Shown: positions 25,306 to 33,803, numbered from the stretch's first letter. The stretch is 39,744 nucleotides of DNA from Chitinophaga pinensis (GCA_945870985.1 CAMBUH010000002.1:1-39744), one strand, 5' to 3'. Made by a program: numbers and translations. The notes: generated by a model not told the origin, from the sequence alone.

Positions 25306-25956
25306 ATGAATAAAACAGCCCTTATTGCAGGCGCATCCGGATTAACTGGTGGCTATCTGCTGAATCTCTTACTGGAGTCACCTGAATACAGTACCATAAT
25401 TGCCTATGGTAGAAAAAGTTCAGGACTTACCCATCCCAAATTGAAGGAAATAGTGGTGGATTGGGAAACCCTGCAAGAACCGGTAGCTGCGGAGGATGTA
25501 TTTTGCTGTTTGGGTACTACCATTAAAAAAGCCGGGTCGCAGGAAGCTTTTCGGCGGGTGGATTATAACTATCCGCTGCAACTGGCTCAATTACAATTTC
25601 GGGGAGGCTCGCAACAATTTCTGCTGGTATCCGCTATGGGGGCTGATGCGAAATCATCTATTTTTTATAGCCGGGTAAAAGGCGAGTTAGAAAATGCCTT
25701 GCAATCGATTGGTTATAAAAGCCTGCATATTTTCCGCCCCTCCTTTATTGCCGGGCCTCGCAAAGAATCTCGGCCTGGTGAAAGAATTGGGTTGGCGATA
25801 TTCTCAATATTGTCTCCACTGTTTATGGGACCGCTAAAAAAATATGCCCCCATACAAGCCGAACATATTGCCCGAGCCATGTTGCGGACCGCCCAAAAAA
25901 ATGAGCCAAGAATGAAATTATATGATTCGGCGGTTACGAATGAGATTGGGAAATAA
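25306..25956 (+). CDS. NAD(P)-binding Rossmann-fold protein (atypical SDR, HTATIP2-like)
   Basis: The protein is 216 aa. The N-terminal nucleotide-binding motif is LIAGASGLTGGYLL (about 5-18), followed by IIAYGRKSSG. VFCCLGTTIKKAGS and LVSAMGADAKSSIFYSRVKGELE match the atypical short-chain dehydrogenase family that includes human HTATIP2/TIP30 and yeast Fmp52. The YxxxK-type segment is YSRVK. No substrate can be given. It is soluble, with no signal peptide, and is divergent from ruvB. Confidence 0.85.
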   Translation: MNKTALIAGASGLTGGYLLNLLLESPEYSTIIAYGRKSSGLTHPKLKEIVVDWETLQEPVAAEDVFCCLGTTIKKAGSQEAFRRVDYNYPLQLAQLQFRGGSQQFLLVSAMGADAKSSIFYSRVKGELENALQSIGYKSLHIFRPSFIAGPRKESRPGERIGLAIFSILSPLFMGPLKKYAPIQAEHIARAMLRTAQKNEPRMKLYDSAVTNEIGK

Positions 25957-26034
25957 CACCTGCGAAGAAGAACTTATCAAAAAAGAATATATCACCTACA
26001 TTCATTAACTTTATATCACTAATTAAGAAATCAT

Positions 26035-26421
26035 ATGAAGCAGTTTACTTTATTTGTCGTTGCTGTTTTTTTATCTCTATCAGGCATTGCACAAAAACCA
26101 GCATGGAAACAAATGGAAGAATTTCATTCAGTAATGAGTAAAACATTTCACCCAGCCGAAGAAGGCAATCTAACTCCTACTAAAGAAAATGCAGCTAATT
26201 TAACTAGTAAAGCCAAAGCATGGGAATCTGCCCCAATTCCAAAAGGATATGATGCAGCCATTGCAAAACCTATCTTAAAAAAATTGGTAGCCAGTTGCGA
26301 AGCTGTTGAAGCAGCAGTTAAGGCTAAAAAATCTGATAAAGAATTAACCTCGTTGATCACCAAAGCACATGATGATTTTCATGAGATTAAAGAAAAATGT
26401 GTAGTGGGAGAAAAACACTAG
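26035..26421 (+). CDS. Small secreted helical protein with conserved-looking His and Cys
   Basis: The protein is 128 aa. The signal peptide is MKQFTLFVVAVFLSLSGIAQ, with a probable cut after SGIAQ. The mature part is four predicted helices: MEEFHSVMSKTFHPAEEGN, a Lys-rich second helix, VASCEAVEAAVKAKKSD, and a C-terminal HDDFHEIKEKC. The spacing of FH, FHPAEE, HxxxH and terminal Cys suggests a periplasmic four-helix bundle that might bind metal, but there is no CxxCH heme motif and no direct proof. Similar proteins are remembered from other Chitinophagaceae without function. It is convergent with the AAA ATPase gene (145 bp). Confidence 0.75.
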   Translation: MKQFTLFVVAVFLSLSGIAQKPAWKQMEEFHSVMSKTFHPAEEGNLTPTKENAANLTSKAKAWESAPIPKGYDAAIAKPILKKLVASCEAVEAAVKAKKSDKELTSLITKAHDDFHEIKEKCVVGEKH

Positions 26422-26532
26422 TTACCTGTCTCTCGGCTATTTAAAATTTTTCGGAAATTATTTTATCAATAATATTTGTTTTCTATACTGGCATCAAAGT
26501 TTCTATTTTATTCTTGCTAAGTAATTACAATA

Positions 26533-26570
26533 GTAAGTTTTCAAACTACTCCACTGCAAAGAAAACTTAC
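26533..26570. repeat. Inverted repeat at the 3' end of the AAA ATPase gene
   Basis: GTAAGTTTTC (26533-26542) and GAAAACTTAC (26561-26570) are perfect 10-bp arms with an 18-nt loop. The right arm covers the stop codon of the ATPase gene. No strong T-run follows on either strand. It may act as a weak bidirectional terminator or be the trace of an insertion boundary. Confidence 0.5.
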
Positions 26571-27694
26571 ATTATAAAATCTAAATAATTATCTGAATCA
26601 ATTTTGTGGAAATCCGCATCCGGATAGGCTGTTTTGAATGCCAAAGGAATTTTTACTTTGCTATCCTTACTATATTTTATTTCATATGCATGGATACGAT
26701 TATCCTTTACTTCAATCAAATCAATTTCTCGCTGTAAATAATTCCGCCAGAAATACAATTGACTTCCAGCTTGATTGTAGGCATTAAATTTGATTCTCTC
26801 GGAGATAATATAGTTTTCCCATAGCATACCCATATCATTCCTTAATGAAATTGGACGAAAATCATTGATTACTGCATTTCTAATTCCATTATCATAAAAA
26901 TACCATTTTACACCTTTTGAGATTTCCTTTCGGTGATTGGTGCTATAGGATGGTAGCTTAAACAAAATAAAAACTTTTTGCAAAAGATCAAGATAATTTT
27001 CAACCGTAACTTTATTGATACCAAGTTGATTGGAAATTTCATTGTAAGAAACTTCAGAACCGATTTGATAAGCTATCAACCGCAGCAAATCCATCAACTT
27101 ATGCGATTGTCTGATACCAGCATACGATAAAATATCTTTCAATAAATACGAGTTTATCAATTCTCTCAGATATTGTTCCTTCTCTATCCAGGTATTTATC
27201 TGAAAAATTTCAGGATAACTACCTATAATCAATCTTTCGTCTATATCAGCTTGCGCCTGTAAAGGATTATTTCCTAATTCTAATTGAGCAACGGGATATA
27301 AATTATATGAGTAGCTCCTTCCTGTTAAAGGTTCTCCTGAAGCATTTACCAGGTCTAATGAGGAAGAACCTGTGGCTAGAATAGTTAAATGGGGGTGACT
27401 ATCAATCATCAATTTCAAAATAGAACCAATTTCCGGAATGGCCTGTGCCTCATCAATTATAAGCAACGTGGCATCATTAATTATTCGCTGATAATTGGCA
27501 ACTGTTCGCTTTTTGAGCACCTCCTGAACGTCAAAATCCTCTGCGTTCAGCAACAATTTTTTTCCGGTAACCCTTTCACTCACTCGGTTGATGAGATAGG
27601 TTTTCCCTACCCGCCTTGTACCTAAAATCAAGATTACCTTATTGGTTCCGATTTTACCTATAACCGTTTCCTCAAGCTTACGATGTATAATCAT
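26567..27694 (-). CDS. AAA-type ATPase with C-terminal DUF4143 domain
   Basis: The protein is 375 aa. Walker A is LGTRRVGKTYL (about 24-34), Walker B LLIIDEAQ (about 77-84) and sensor-like LTILATGSSSLDL (about 99-111). The C-terminal part (about 190-375) matches DUF4143, with a small winged-helix segment (EVSYNEISNQLGINKVTVENYL) and YFWRNYLQREIDLIE, reminiscent of a nuclease-like core (E-x-D). This family is widespread, often mobile and of unsettled function. The gene is visibly more AT-rich than its neighbours and has loose flanks on both sides, which suggests horizontal arrival. A TATTTTTG -7 box lies 17 bp upstream. Confidence 0.88.
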   Translation of the reverse strand: MIIHRKLEETVIGKIGTNKVILILGTRRVGKTYLINRVSERVTGKKLLLNAEDFDVQEVLKKRTVANYQRIINDATLLIIDEAQAIPEIGSILKLMIDSHPHLTILATGSSSLDLVNASGEPLTGRSYSYNLYPVAQLELGNNPLQAQADIDERLIIGSYPEIFQINTWIEKEQYLRELINSYLLKDILSYAGIRQSHKLMDLLRLIAYQIGSEVSYNEISNQLGINKVTVENYLDLLQKVFILFKLPSYSTNHRKEISKGVKWYFYDNGIRNAVINDFRPISLRNDMGMLWENYIISERIKFNAYNQAGSQLYFWRNYLQREIDLIEVKDNRIHAYEIKYSKDSKVKIPLAFKTAYPDADFHKIDSDNYLDFIM

Positions 27695-27711
27695 TTTTGA
27701 TTATGTTTATA

Positions 27712-27719
27712 CAAAAATA
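27712..27719 (-). promoter_or_regulatory. -7 promoter box of the AAA ATPase gene
   Basis: On the minus strand TATTTTTG matches TAnnTTTG, 17 bp ahead of the ATG at 27694. The region is AT-rich, so a chance match is possible. Confidence 0.4.
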
Positions 27720-27837
27720 TAGAATTTTGTCAGTATACTATCTAAATTACCGTAAAAATAGATATTACAATGACAATTTTCGATAAAAAAGCAACGGAAG
27801 GGTGTACTTGGACAGAAATTTGTACTTCCTCTTTTGC

Positions 27838-28515
27838 TTAATCCCACCGAAGCATCAGCGCCGGATCCGGACAATTTTGTAAATAATAATCCCGCTCGCT
27901 CCATTTGCAAACCCCGGGATAATCGCCCACCCAATTTTCCATAGAAAGCATACACTGAAAATGCAAGTGTGGCGGCCAACCGCCATTTTCTGTAGGATTG
28001 CCGAAAGCACCCACCACCGCTCCGCCTTGCATGATTTCTCCGGGCTGAAATTGATGAACGCTTCGTTCCGTTAGGTGTCCGTATAAAGTATAAAAATGAT
28101 TTCCCTGATAACTATGCTGCAATATCACCACACCGCCATAGTTACCCAATTCGGGATGAAAAGCCTGGCTGTGAACTACTCCATCATATACCGCATAAAC
28201 AGGGGTAAGGGCTGGTCCCCAGATATCAACCCCCAAATGCAATCGCCTTGGCTCTTCGGGCGAATCGGACGTTCCAAAAACACCACTGCGTGCATAGATG
28301 CCGCGTAATTCGTTATACCCACCAATTCCAAAATCTGCTTCCTCGTTTTGTAACTTTTGTTCTACAAAATCTGTAAAAGCAGAAAGGTTGGTAAAAATTT
28401 CAGGGGTTAATGCAGTATAGTTCTCTGATAAATCCCAGCGTTGGATTCGCGTTATCCCTGGTTGATAGGGTATCACAGGATAACACGCAGTTATCGGAGG
28501 TAAAATTATTTGCAT
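27838..28515 (-). CDS. M23-family metallopeptidase (peptidoglycan endopeptidase type)
   Basis: The protein is 225 aa from ATG 28515. The track start at 28617 would overlap leuS by 70 bp and its first 34 residues look non-coding. The LytM/M23 metal site is visible: HLGVDIWGP (H and D) and PPHLHFQCML (HxH), with GGVVILQHSYQGNHFYTLYGHL between. Such enzymes cut peptide cross-bridges in the wall, yet no signal peptide is seen (MQIILPPITACYPVIPYQP), so either export is non-classical, the start is wrong, or the target is intracellular. It lies 32 bp after leuS and is probably co-transcribed. Confidence 0.85.
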   Translation of the reverse strand: MQIILPPITACYPVIPYQPGITRIQRWDLSENYTALTPEIFTNLSAFTDFVEQKLQNEEADFGIGGYNELRGIYARSGVFGTSDSPEEPRRLHLGVDIWGPALTPVYAVYDGVVHSQAFHPELGNYGGVVILQHSYQGNHFYTLYGHLTERSVHQFQPGEIMQGGAVVGAFGNPTENGGWPPHLHFQCMLSMENWVGDYPGVCKWSERDYYLQNCPDPALMLRWD

Positions 28516-28547
28516 AGAAAAATTATTGAGCCACCTGCTGAATAGCT

Positions 28548-31436
28548 TTATACAACCACATTTACCATCCTGCCTTTTACAAAAATAAATTTGTTCAATG
28601 GCTTTTCCTCCATCCATTTTATAATCATCGGATGTTGCAACACCATTTCCTGCACCTCTGCTTCAGAGGCATCCAGATTAATTAAAATATTTGCTCGCAC
28701 TTTTCCATTTACACTCACCGGATATTCCTTAGCAGATTCTGCTACATACTGCGCTTCAAACACCGGAAAAGAGGCATCCAGAATTGAATCGGTATGCCCC
28801 AACACACCCCACAGTTCCTCACTCACATGGGGTGCATAGGGCGTAAGCAAAATCAAAAAGGGTTCGAGAATAGCGACGGAATGGCATTGTAAATCACTCA
28901 ACTCATTCACAGCAATCATAAATGTACTTACCGCCGTATTAAAACTAAAGCGCTCGGTGTCGTCGGCAATCTTTTTGATGGTCTTGTGCAGTACTTTTAA
29001 CTCCGCTGCAGTAGGGGCATGCTGTGTAATTACACTTCCTTTTTGCTCATCAAAAAACAAGCGCCATAATTTTTTTACGAACCGATGCACCCCTTCAATC
29101 CCCTTAGTATCCCAAGGTTTACTCTGATCTACCGGTCCCAAAAACATCTCATACATCCGGAAAGTGTCAGCGCCATATTTCTCAACCAGTTCATCCGGAT
29201 TTACGGTATTGAATTTCGATTTCGACATTTTCTCTACCTCTGCCCCACAAATATATTTTCCATCCTCCAACACAAAGGCTGCCTCCGCATATTCCCCATT
29301 TCTCCAAGTTTGTAAAGCAGCTATATTTAATTCGAACCCATCCACAAAATTTACATCCACATGAATCGGCTGAAATAAAATGCCGTCGGCCAACTCATCA
29401 AAAGTGGTATGAGGTACTTGTTGCTGAACAATATCCAGTAAAGCTTTCATTCCCAAACTACCCGACTCATAGCCTGTGCGGTAGCCGTTCGATACCATGA
29501 TATTGGCTGTAAAATGCTCGATTACTTTTTTATCTGCCGTTAATAACAGGCGATACATAAACCGACTGCTGCCCTGAATCATTCCCTGATTCAATAACTT
29601 TTTAAAAGGTTCCTGAAATCCGATATGGCCGAGGTCGAACATTACTTTGGTCCAGAAACGGCTATACAATAAATGTCCTACCGCATGCTCGGTACCGCCA
29701 ATGTATAAATCAACCTGGTTCCAGTAATCGCTGGCTTCGCGACTGCAAAAAGTTTCTCGATTATGTGGATCCATATACCGCAAAAAATACCAGCTGCTGC
29801 CTGCATACCCCGGCATGGTATTGGTTTCGTAGTGCTCGTTTACCCATTCTGGAATATTGGCAAGGGGGCCTTCGCCATCCGGACCGGGTTGATAGGTTTC
29901 TACCTGGGGCAACAACAACGGCAATTGAGCTGGGTCCAATGGTCTTGCGATTCCATTATCCCAGCGGATAGGAAAAGGCTCGCCCCAATATCGTTGCCTG
30001 CTAAAGGAGGCATCGCGCATTTTATAATTCACTTTCTTCCGGCCAATACCCATTGTGGTAATCTTTTGCAATACCAGCGGAATCGCATCGCGCATAACAA
30101 TGCCATTTAAAAAATCACTCTCCTGCAAAACGGCGTCCTTGGTAGCATTGGCGGCAGTGCCATTAAAATGCTCCCCAATAATATTGGTAATGGGAATAGT
30201 AAAATGTTGTGCAAAGCGAAAATCGCGATCATCTCCACAGGGTACACCCATAATTGCTCCGGTGCCATATCCAATCAATACATACTCGGCAATCCATACC
30301 GGAATTTTTTTGCCGGTAAAGGGATGTATCGCATAACCCCCACTAAAGCAACCGCTTATTTTTTTCTCGGCCTGCCGCTCCCGATCACTCCTGCTTTTTA
30401 CATAGCTGATATAATTTTCTACGGAAACACGGGTATCCGATGTAATTAATTTTTCAATCGCCGGATGTTCTGGCGCTACCACCATAAAATCAACCCCGAA
30501 AATCGTGTCCGGACGCGTAGTATATACCGTTAAGGTTTCTTCAATCGGCTGATCACCCGATGCCATTGCAAAACTGATTTCGGCACCATAGGATTTTCCA
30601 ATCCAGTTAGATTGCATTTCCTCCATGGCATCAGAAAAATCTATGGTCTCTAACCCTTCCAGTAAACGATCGGCATATTCTGTGATTCGCAAATACCACT
30701 GGCGCAACACTTTTTTTACAACCGGATGTCCCCCTCTTTCGCTTACGCCATTAACTACTTCATCATTCGCCAATACCGTTCCCAAAGCCTCACACCAGTT
30801 CACTTCGCCATACCCACAAAATGCCAGGCGGTATTTCATCAAAATATCTTCCTGCTCTTTTTCGGCAAAAACTGTCCAATCGGCTGCCGTAAAACGCAAA
30901 TCCTCTTCAGCCGGACAAACATGCGATTGATTCCCTTCCTGTTTAAAAATTTCTTTCAACAAAGAGATGGGCTGGGCCTTTTGATGGGTTCTGTTATAAA
31001 AACTATTGAATAGTTGTAAAAAAATCCATTGGGTAAATTGATAGTATTCAGGTTCACAGGTGCGCACTTCGCGGTTCCAGTCGTAACAAAATCCAATATT
31101 ATCTAACTGAGCCCGAAAAGTATCAATATTTTTTTTTGTGCTGCTAGCCGGGTGAACCCCATGTTCTATAGCATACTGCTCGGCCGGTAATCCAAACGCG
31201 TCATAGCCCATTGGGTGCAGTACATTAAATCCCTGCAATCTTTTATAGCGACTAAATATATCGGAGGCGATATATCCAAGGGGATGGCCTACATGAAGGC
31301 CCGCACCACTGGGGTAGGGAAACATATCAAGCACATAATATTTGGGGCGGGTAGATTGGTTGCTTACCTGATAAACGCCGGAAGACCGCCAGTGGGACTG
31401 CCATTTTTTTTCAATCGATCGAAAATTGTATTCCAT
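28548..31436 (-). CDS. leuS: Leucyl-tRNA synthetase
   Basis: The protein is 962 aa, longer than the ~860 aa of E. coli but usual for Bacteroidota, which carry an insert in the region NRTHQKAQPISLLKEIFKQEGN (about 143-165) and following. Class I motifs are PYPSGAGLHVGHPLGY (HIGH) and EKMSKSKFNTVN (KMSKS). The CP1 editing domain has TTRPDTIFGVDF and GTGAIMGVPCGDDRD. The leucine-specific insert lies just before KMSKS and the anticodon-binding domain and C-terminal tail are present. It is divergent from ftsX with 269 bp between starts. Confidence 0.97.
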   Translation of the reverse strand: MEYNFRSIEKKWQSHWRSSGVYQVSNQSTRPKYYVLDMFPYPSGAGLHVGHPLGYIASDIFSRYKRLQGFNVLHPMGYDAFGLPAEQYAIEHGVHPASSTKKNIDTFRAQLDNIGFCYDWNREVRTCEPEYYQFTQWIFLQLFNSFYNRTHQKAQPISLLKEIFKQEGNQSHVCPAEEDLRFTAADWTVFAEKEQEDILMKYRLAFCGYGEVNWCEALGTVLANDEVVNGVSERGGHPVVKKVLRQWYLRITEYADRLLEGLETIDFSDAMEEMQSNWIGKSYGAEISFAMASGDQPIEETLTVYTTRPDTIFGVDFMVVAPEHPAIEKLITSDTRVSVENYISYVKSRSDRERQAEKKISGCFSGGYAIHPFTGKKIPVWIAEYVLIGYGTGAIMGVPCGDDRDFRFAQHFTIPITNIIGEHFNGTAANATKDAVLQESDFLNGIVMRDAIPLVLQKITTMGIGRKKVNYKMRDASFSRQRYWGEPFPIRWDNGIARPLDPAQLPLLLPQVETYQPGPDGEGPLANIPEWVNEHYETNTMPGYAGSSWYFLRYMDPHNRETFCSREASDYWNQVDLYIGGTEHAVGHLLYSRFWTKVMFDLGHIGFQEPFKKLLNQGMIQGSSRFMYRLLLTADKKVIEHFTANIMVSNGYRTGYESGSLGMKALLDIVQQQVPHTTFDELADGILFQPIHVDVNFVDGFELNIAALQTWRNGEYAEAAFVLEDGKYICGAEVEKMSKSKFNTVNPDELVEKYGADTFRMYEMFLGPVDQSKPWDTKGIEGVHRFVKKLWRLFFDEQKGSVITQHAPTAAELKVLHKTIKKIADDTERFSFNTAVSTFMIAVNELSDLQCHSVAILEPFLILLTPYAPHVSEELWGVLGHTDSILDASFPVFEAQYVAESAKEYPVSVNGKVRANILINLDASEAEVQEMVLQHPMIIKWMEEKPLNKFIFVKGRMVNVVV

Positions 31437-31705
31437 AATATATCATTCAACAGCCAAGGGCTTTTCATTACAATAGATATCCGTCTGCAACCCGGCAAAA
31501 TCCTTCTCTACCCTGTTGGGGAATGCCTGTTGTAAATACTAACAAATTTTTAACCCCCTCCCCCCTATCAATGGCTTAATTTACAGGGGTCAAATTGCCT
31601 TTGCAGATGGCTGCAAATGTACGTCATTAGCCTACAAAACAGTACATTTGCAATCGGATAGCATCTGAAAAAAGCAATCCATTGTTAACCTGTTAATCCT
31701 GAATT
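31437..31705. other. Divergent leuS-ftsX intergenic region
   Basis: It holds no ORF of note. From left to right on the plus strand it contains a pyrimidine tract (CCCCCTCCCCCC near 31554-31565) that can pair weakly with AGGGG at 31585-31589, then the two outward-facing -7 boxes. The leuS mRNA would have a leader of about 170 nt. No T-box features were found. Confidence 0.6.
31612..31652. promoter_or_regulatory. Inverted repeat formed by two divergent -7 boxes (leuS / ftsX)
   Basis: TGCAAATGTAC (31612-31622) and GTACATTTGCA (31642-31652) are perfect 11-bp arms with a 19-nt spacer. Each arm contains TACATTTG, reading outward: minus toward leuS (31621-31614) and plus toward ftsX (31643-31650). 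Neither has a clear -33 TTTG at 17-23 nt. Confidence 0.55.
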
Positions 31706-32581
31706 ATGCCCGCAGCCGGATCCTCATCGCTAAAAAGGAGCAAACCCAATTTTATCTACTCCATTATTGGCGTGTCGCTGGTATTGCTCATCATGGGAAT
31801 TATGGGATGGTTCTTTCTGAATATCCAATCAGTGGGCAATGCCTTTAAAGAAGATATTCGCATCAGTGCCTACCTGAGAACCTTAAATAAAGATACCATT
31901 GGTCAAATTCAGGCATTTATCAGCAGTCAGCCCTATGCGAAAAATGTTACCTACGTAGATAAAGAATCGGCCAAAGCCATCTGGAATAAAGAAAACAATG
32001 AAGATTGGGCAAAAATATTAGATGTAAATCCCTTACCCGAAAGTATCGATTTTTATGCCAAATCCGATTATGTAAATCAGGATAGCCTACGAACGATATC
32101 TGCTCAACTGATGCAGGCATATGGAGACCAGATTACCGATTTACAATACCCGCAAAACCTGGTGTCGAACCTGAATGAACGAGCATCAAAAATAGGACTG
32201 CTATTTCTGGTGATTGCTGTTCTTTTATGCGTGATCGTAATTTTTAGTATTGATAATACCATCCGGCTGGCCATGTTCAGCAACCGGTTTATTGTTAAAA
32301 CCATGCAAATGGTAGGGGCCACTAGAGGCTTTATTTCACGCCCCCTCAACCTTCGGGCACTGATTAATGGACTCATTAGCTCGGGAATCGCTATCTTTTT
32401 ACTGCTTATCATCATTGGCTGGGCCGAAAGCCGTGTGCCAGAACTAAAAGCCATCCGCAGCATCCAATTGAATTTATTACTGTTTGGGGGAATTACCCTG
32501 CTGGGTGTTGGCATTTCGGTATATAGTACCCACCGCAGTGTGCTAAAATATCTAAAAATGAAACTCGACGATTTGTATTAG
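31706..32581 (+). CDS. ftsX: Cell division protein FtsX
   Basis: The protein is 291 aa. A cytoplasmic N-terminal segment is followed by TM1 (about 17-40, YSIIGVSLVLLIMGIMGWFFL), a periplasmic domain (about 45-160) and three more helices with the FtsX/MacB-type core (SIDNTIRLAMFSNRFIVKTMQMVGATRGFI). With FtsE it forms an ABC-type complex that activates wall hydrolases at the septum. ftsE is not adjacent, which is common in this phylum. It is followed by DUF3098 and uppP, an order remembered as conserved in Bacteroidota. Confidence 0.93.
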   Translation: MPAAGSSSLKRSKPNFIYSIIGVSLVLLIMGIMGWFFLNIQSVGNAFKEDIRISAYLRTLNKDTIGQIQAFISSQPYAKNVTYVDKESAKAIWNKENNEDWAKILDVNPLPESIDFYAKSDYVNQDSLRTISAQLMQAYGDQITDLQYPQNLVSNLNERASKIGLLFLVIAVLLCVIVIFSIDNTIRLAMFSNRFIVKTMQMVGATRGFISRPLNLRALINGLISSGIAIFLLLIIIGWAESRVPELKAIRSIQLNLLLFGGITLLGVGISVYSTHRSVLKYLKMKLDDLY

Positions 32582-32602
32582 TCGCCGGATTGATTACATT
32601 TG
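32572..32602 (+). promoter_or_regulatory. Promoter of the DUF3098 gene (TTTG-N19-TACATTTG)
   Basis: TTTG at 32572-32575 lies inside the end of ftsX, then a 19-nt spacer, then TACATTTG at 32595-32602. This is the best full match to the Bacteroidota -33/-7 promoter in the window. The ATG follows 29 bp later. Confidence 0.75.
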
Positions 32603-32631
32603 TACCTAACACATAGCTAAAAACTACGCAC

Positions 32632-32886
32632 ATGAGCAACCAAAAAACCACCAACTCAGCTCCCCTTTTCAGTAAAGAAAACTTTACCTGGATGATTATT
32701 GGCGGGGCAGTAATCGCCTTGGGCATGTTTTTAATGTCGGGTGGTAAAAATACAGACCCCAATAATTTTGATACCAACCTGGTTTACAGCAAAACCCGTA
32801 TTACCATAGCCCCGATTCTGATTGTAGCTGGTTTATTGATTGAAATCTATGCCATTTTTAAAAAGCCCCGGCAAATGGAAGGATAA
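32632..32886 (+). CDS. DUF3098 small membrane protein
   Basis: The protein is 84 aa. It has two hydrophobic helices: about 22-40 (TWMIIGGAVIALGMFLMSGG) and about 58-76 (ITIAPILIVAGLLIEIYAIF), joined by a polar loop with DPNNFDTNLVYS and ending in KKPRQME. This is the DUF3098 pattern, a Bacteroidota-specific family of unknown function. It sits between ftsX and uppP, both of the division/wall machinery. It has its own promoter and a strong terminator, so it can be a single-gene transcript. Confidence 0.88.
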   Translation: MSNQKTTNSAPLFSKENFTWMIIGGAVIALGMFLMSGGKNTDPNNFDTNLVYSKTRITIAPILIVAGLLIEIYAIFKKPRQMEG

Positions 32887-32895
32887 ATTGAATGG

Positions 32896-32919
32896 AGCGG
32901 TGGAAACACCGCTTTTTTT
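32896..32919 (+). terminator. Strong intrinsic terminator after the DUF3098 gene
   Basis: AGCGGTG-GAAA-CACCGCT is a perfect 7-bp stem with a GNRA-type tetraloop, followed by TTTTTT. It lies 9 bp after the DUF3098 stop and separates it from uppP. Confidence 0.92.
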
Positions 32920-32946
32920 ATGTGTATACTTAATTCCCAAATCAAC

Positions 32947-32954
32947 TATCTTTA
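32947..32954 (+). promoter_or_regulatory. Possible -7 box of uppP
   Basis: TATCTTTA lies 37 bp before the uppP ATG and differs from TAnnTTTG only at the last base. A promoter is expected here because of the terminator just upstream. Confidence 0.35.
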
Positions 32955-32991
32955 AATTCCTCTTTCGGAGTTGAACGTATAATAATTAACT

Positions 32992-33789
32992 ATGACTTTT
33001 TTTCAAAGTATATTGATAGCCATCGTAGAAGGAGTTACTGAATTTTTGCCCATTTCTTCTACCGGACACATGATTATCACCAGCTCGCTGCTGGGTATTG
33101 CCCAAGACGAATTTACCAAGCTGTTCGAAATATGTATCCAGTTGGGGGCCATCCTTTCGGTGGTAGTATTGTATCGAAAGAAATTTTTTCCGCTGAATAA
33201 ATTTGACTTTTACCTCAAACTGATTATTGCGGTAATTCCGGCATTGGTATTAGGATTTATTTTTTCTAAAAAAATAGATGCCCTGCTGGAAAGTCCATTT
33301 ACCGTTGCTATTACGATGCTTATCGGAGGATTTGTGCTTTTATTTATAGATAAGTTTTTCAACAGCACCCATCCAGTTACCGAAGAAAAGGATATCAGTT
33401 ACCGGAGAGCTTTTATTACGGGCATCTGGCAATGCCTTGCCATGGTTCCCGGAACCAGCCGGAGTGCCGCGAGCATTATTGGAGGTATGCAGCAGCAAAT
33501 GACCAGAAATCTGGCTGCTGAATTTTCATTTTTTCTGGCAGTTCCTACTATGGCCGCTGCCACGGGATATAAATTATTAAAGGCCTGGAAAGAAAATCCG
33601 GCATTACTAACCGACGCACATAACCTGCAATTGTTGCTGGTAGGAAATATCGTTGCGTTTGTGGTGGCGATGATAGCCATCAAATTTTTTATCGGTTTTT
33701 TACAAAATCATGGATTTCGCCTCTTCGGTTGGTATCGGGTGATTGTTGGGGCCGTTTTGCTCGTACTGGTAATATTTCATTATATTTAA
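32992..33789 (+). CDS. uppP: Undecaprenyl-diphosphate phosphatase UppP (BacA)
   Basis: The protein is 265 aa with about eight membrane helices. The two catalytic signatures are present: EGVTEFLPISSTGHM (about 14-28) and PGTSRSAASIIGG (about 152-164). It recycles the undecaprenyl carrier lipid for peptidoglycan and surface glycan synthesis at the inner membrane. In many Bacteroidota truB follows; here an MFS gene follows instead. A possible terminator lies at 33804-33850. Confidence 0.95.
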   Translation: MTFFQSILIAIVEGVTEFLPISSTGHMIITSSLLGIAQDEFTKLFEICIQLGAILSVVVLYRKKFFPLNKFDFYLKLIIAVIPALVLGFIFSKKIDALLESPFTVAITMLIGGFVLLFIDKFFNSTHPVTEEKDISYRRAFITGIWQCLAMVPGTSRSAASIIGGMQQQMTRNLAAEFSFFLAVPTMAAATGYKLLKAWKENPALLTDAHNLQLLLVGNIVAFVVAMIAIKFFIGFLQNHGFRLFGWYRVIVGAVLLVLVIFHYI

Positions 33790-33803
33790 AAATCAGTTGG
33801 GTT

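Noticed and set aside
26035-26421. Cytochrome c'-like identity for the secreted helical protein
   Set aside because: It has no CxxCH heme-binding motif; only the four-helix pattern is shared.
26567-27694. Toxin-antitoxin or defence system around the AAA ATPase
   Set aside because: There is no partner gene with a toxin, nuclease or methylase domain beside it; it stands alone.
31437-31620. T-box or leucine attenuator in the leuS leader
   Set aside because: No T-box core, no leucine-codon leader peptide and no stable terminator were found; the C/G tract pairs only weakly.
32104-32514. 136-aa ORF antisense to ftsX
   Set aside because: It is the complement of a clear FtsX reading frame, with no recognisable domain.
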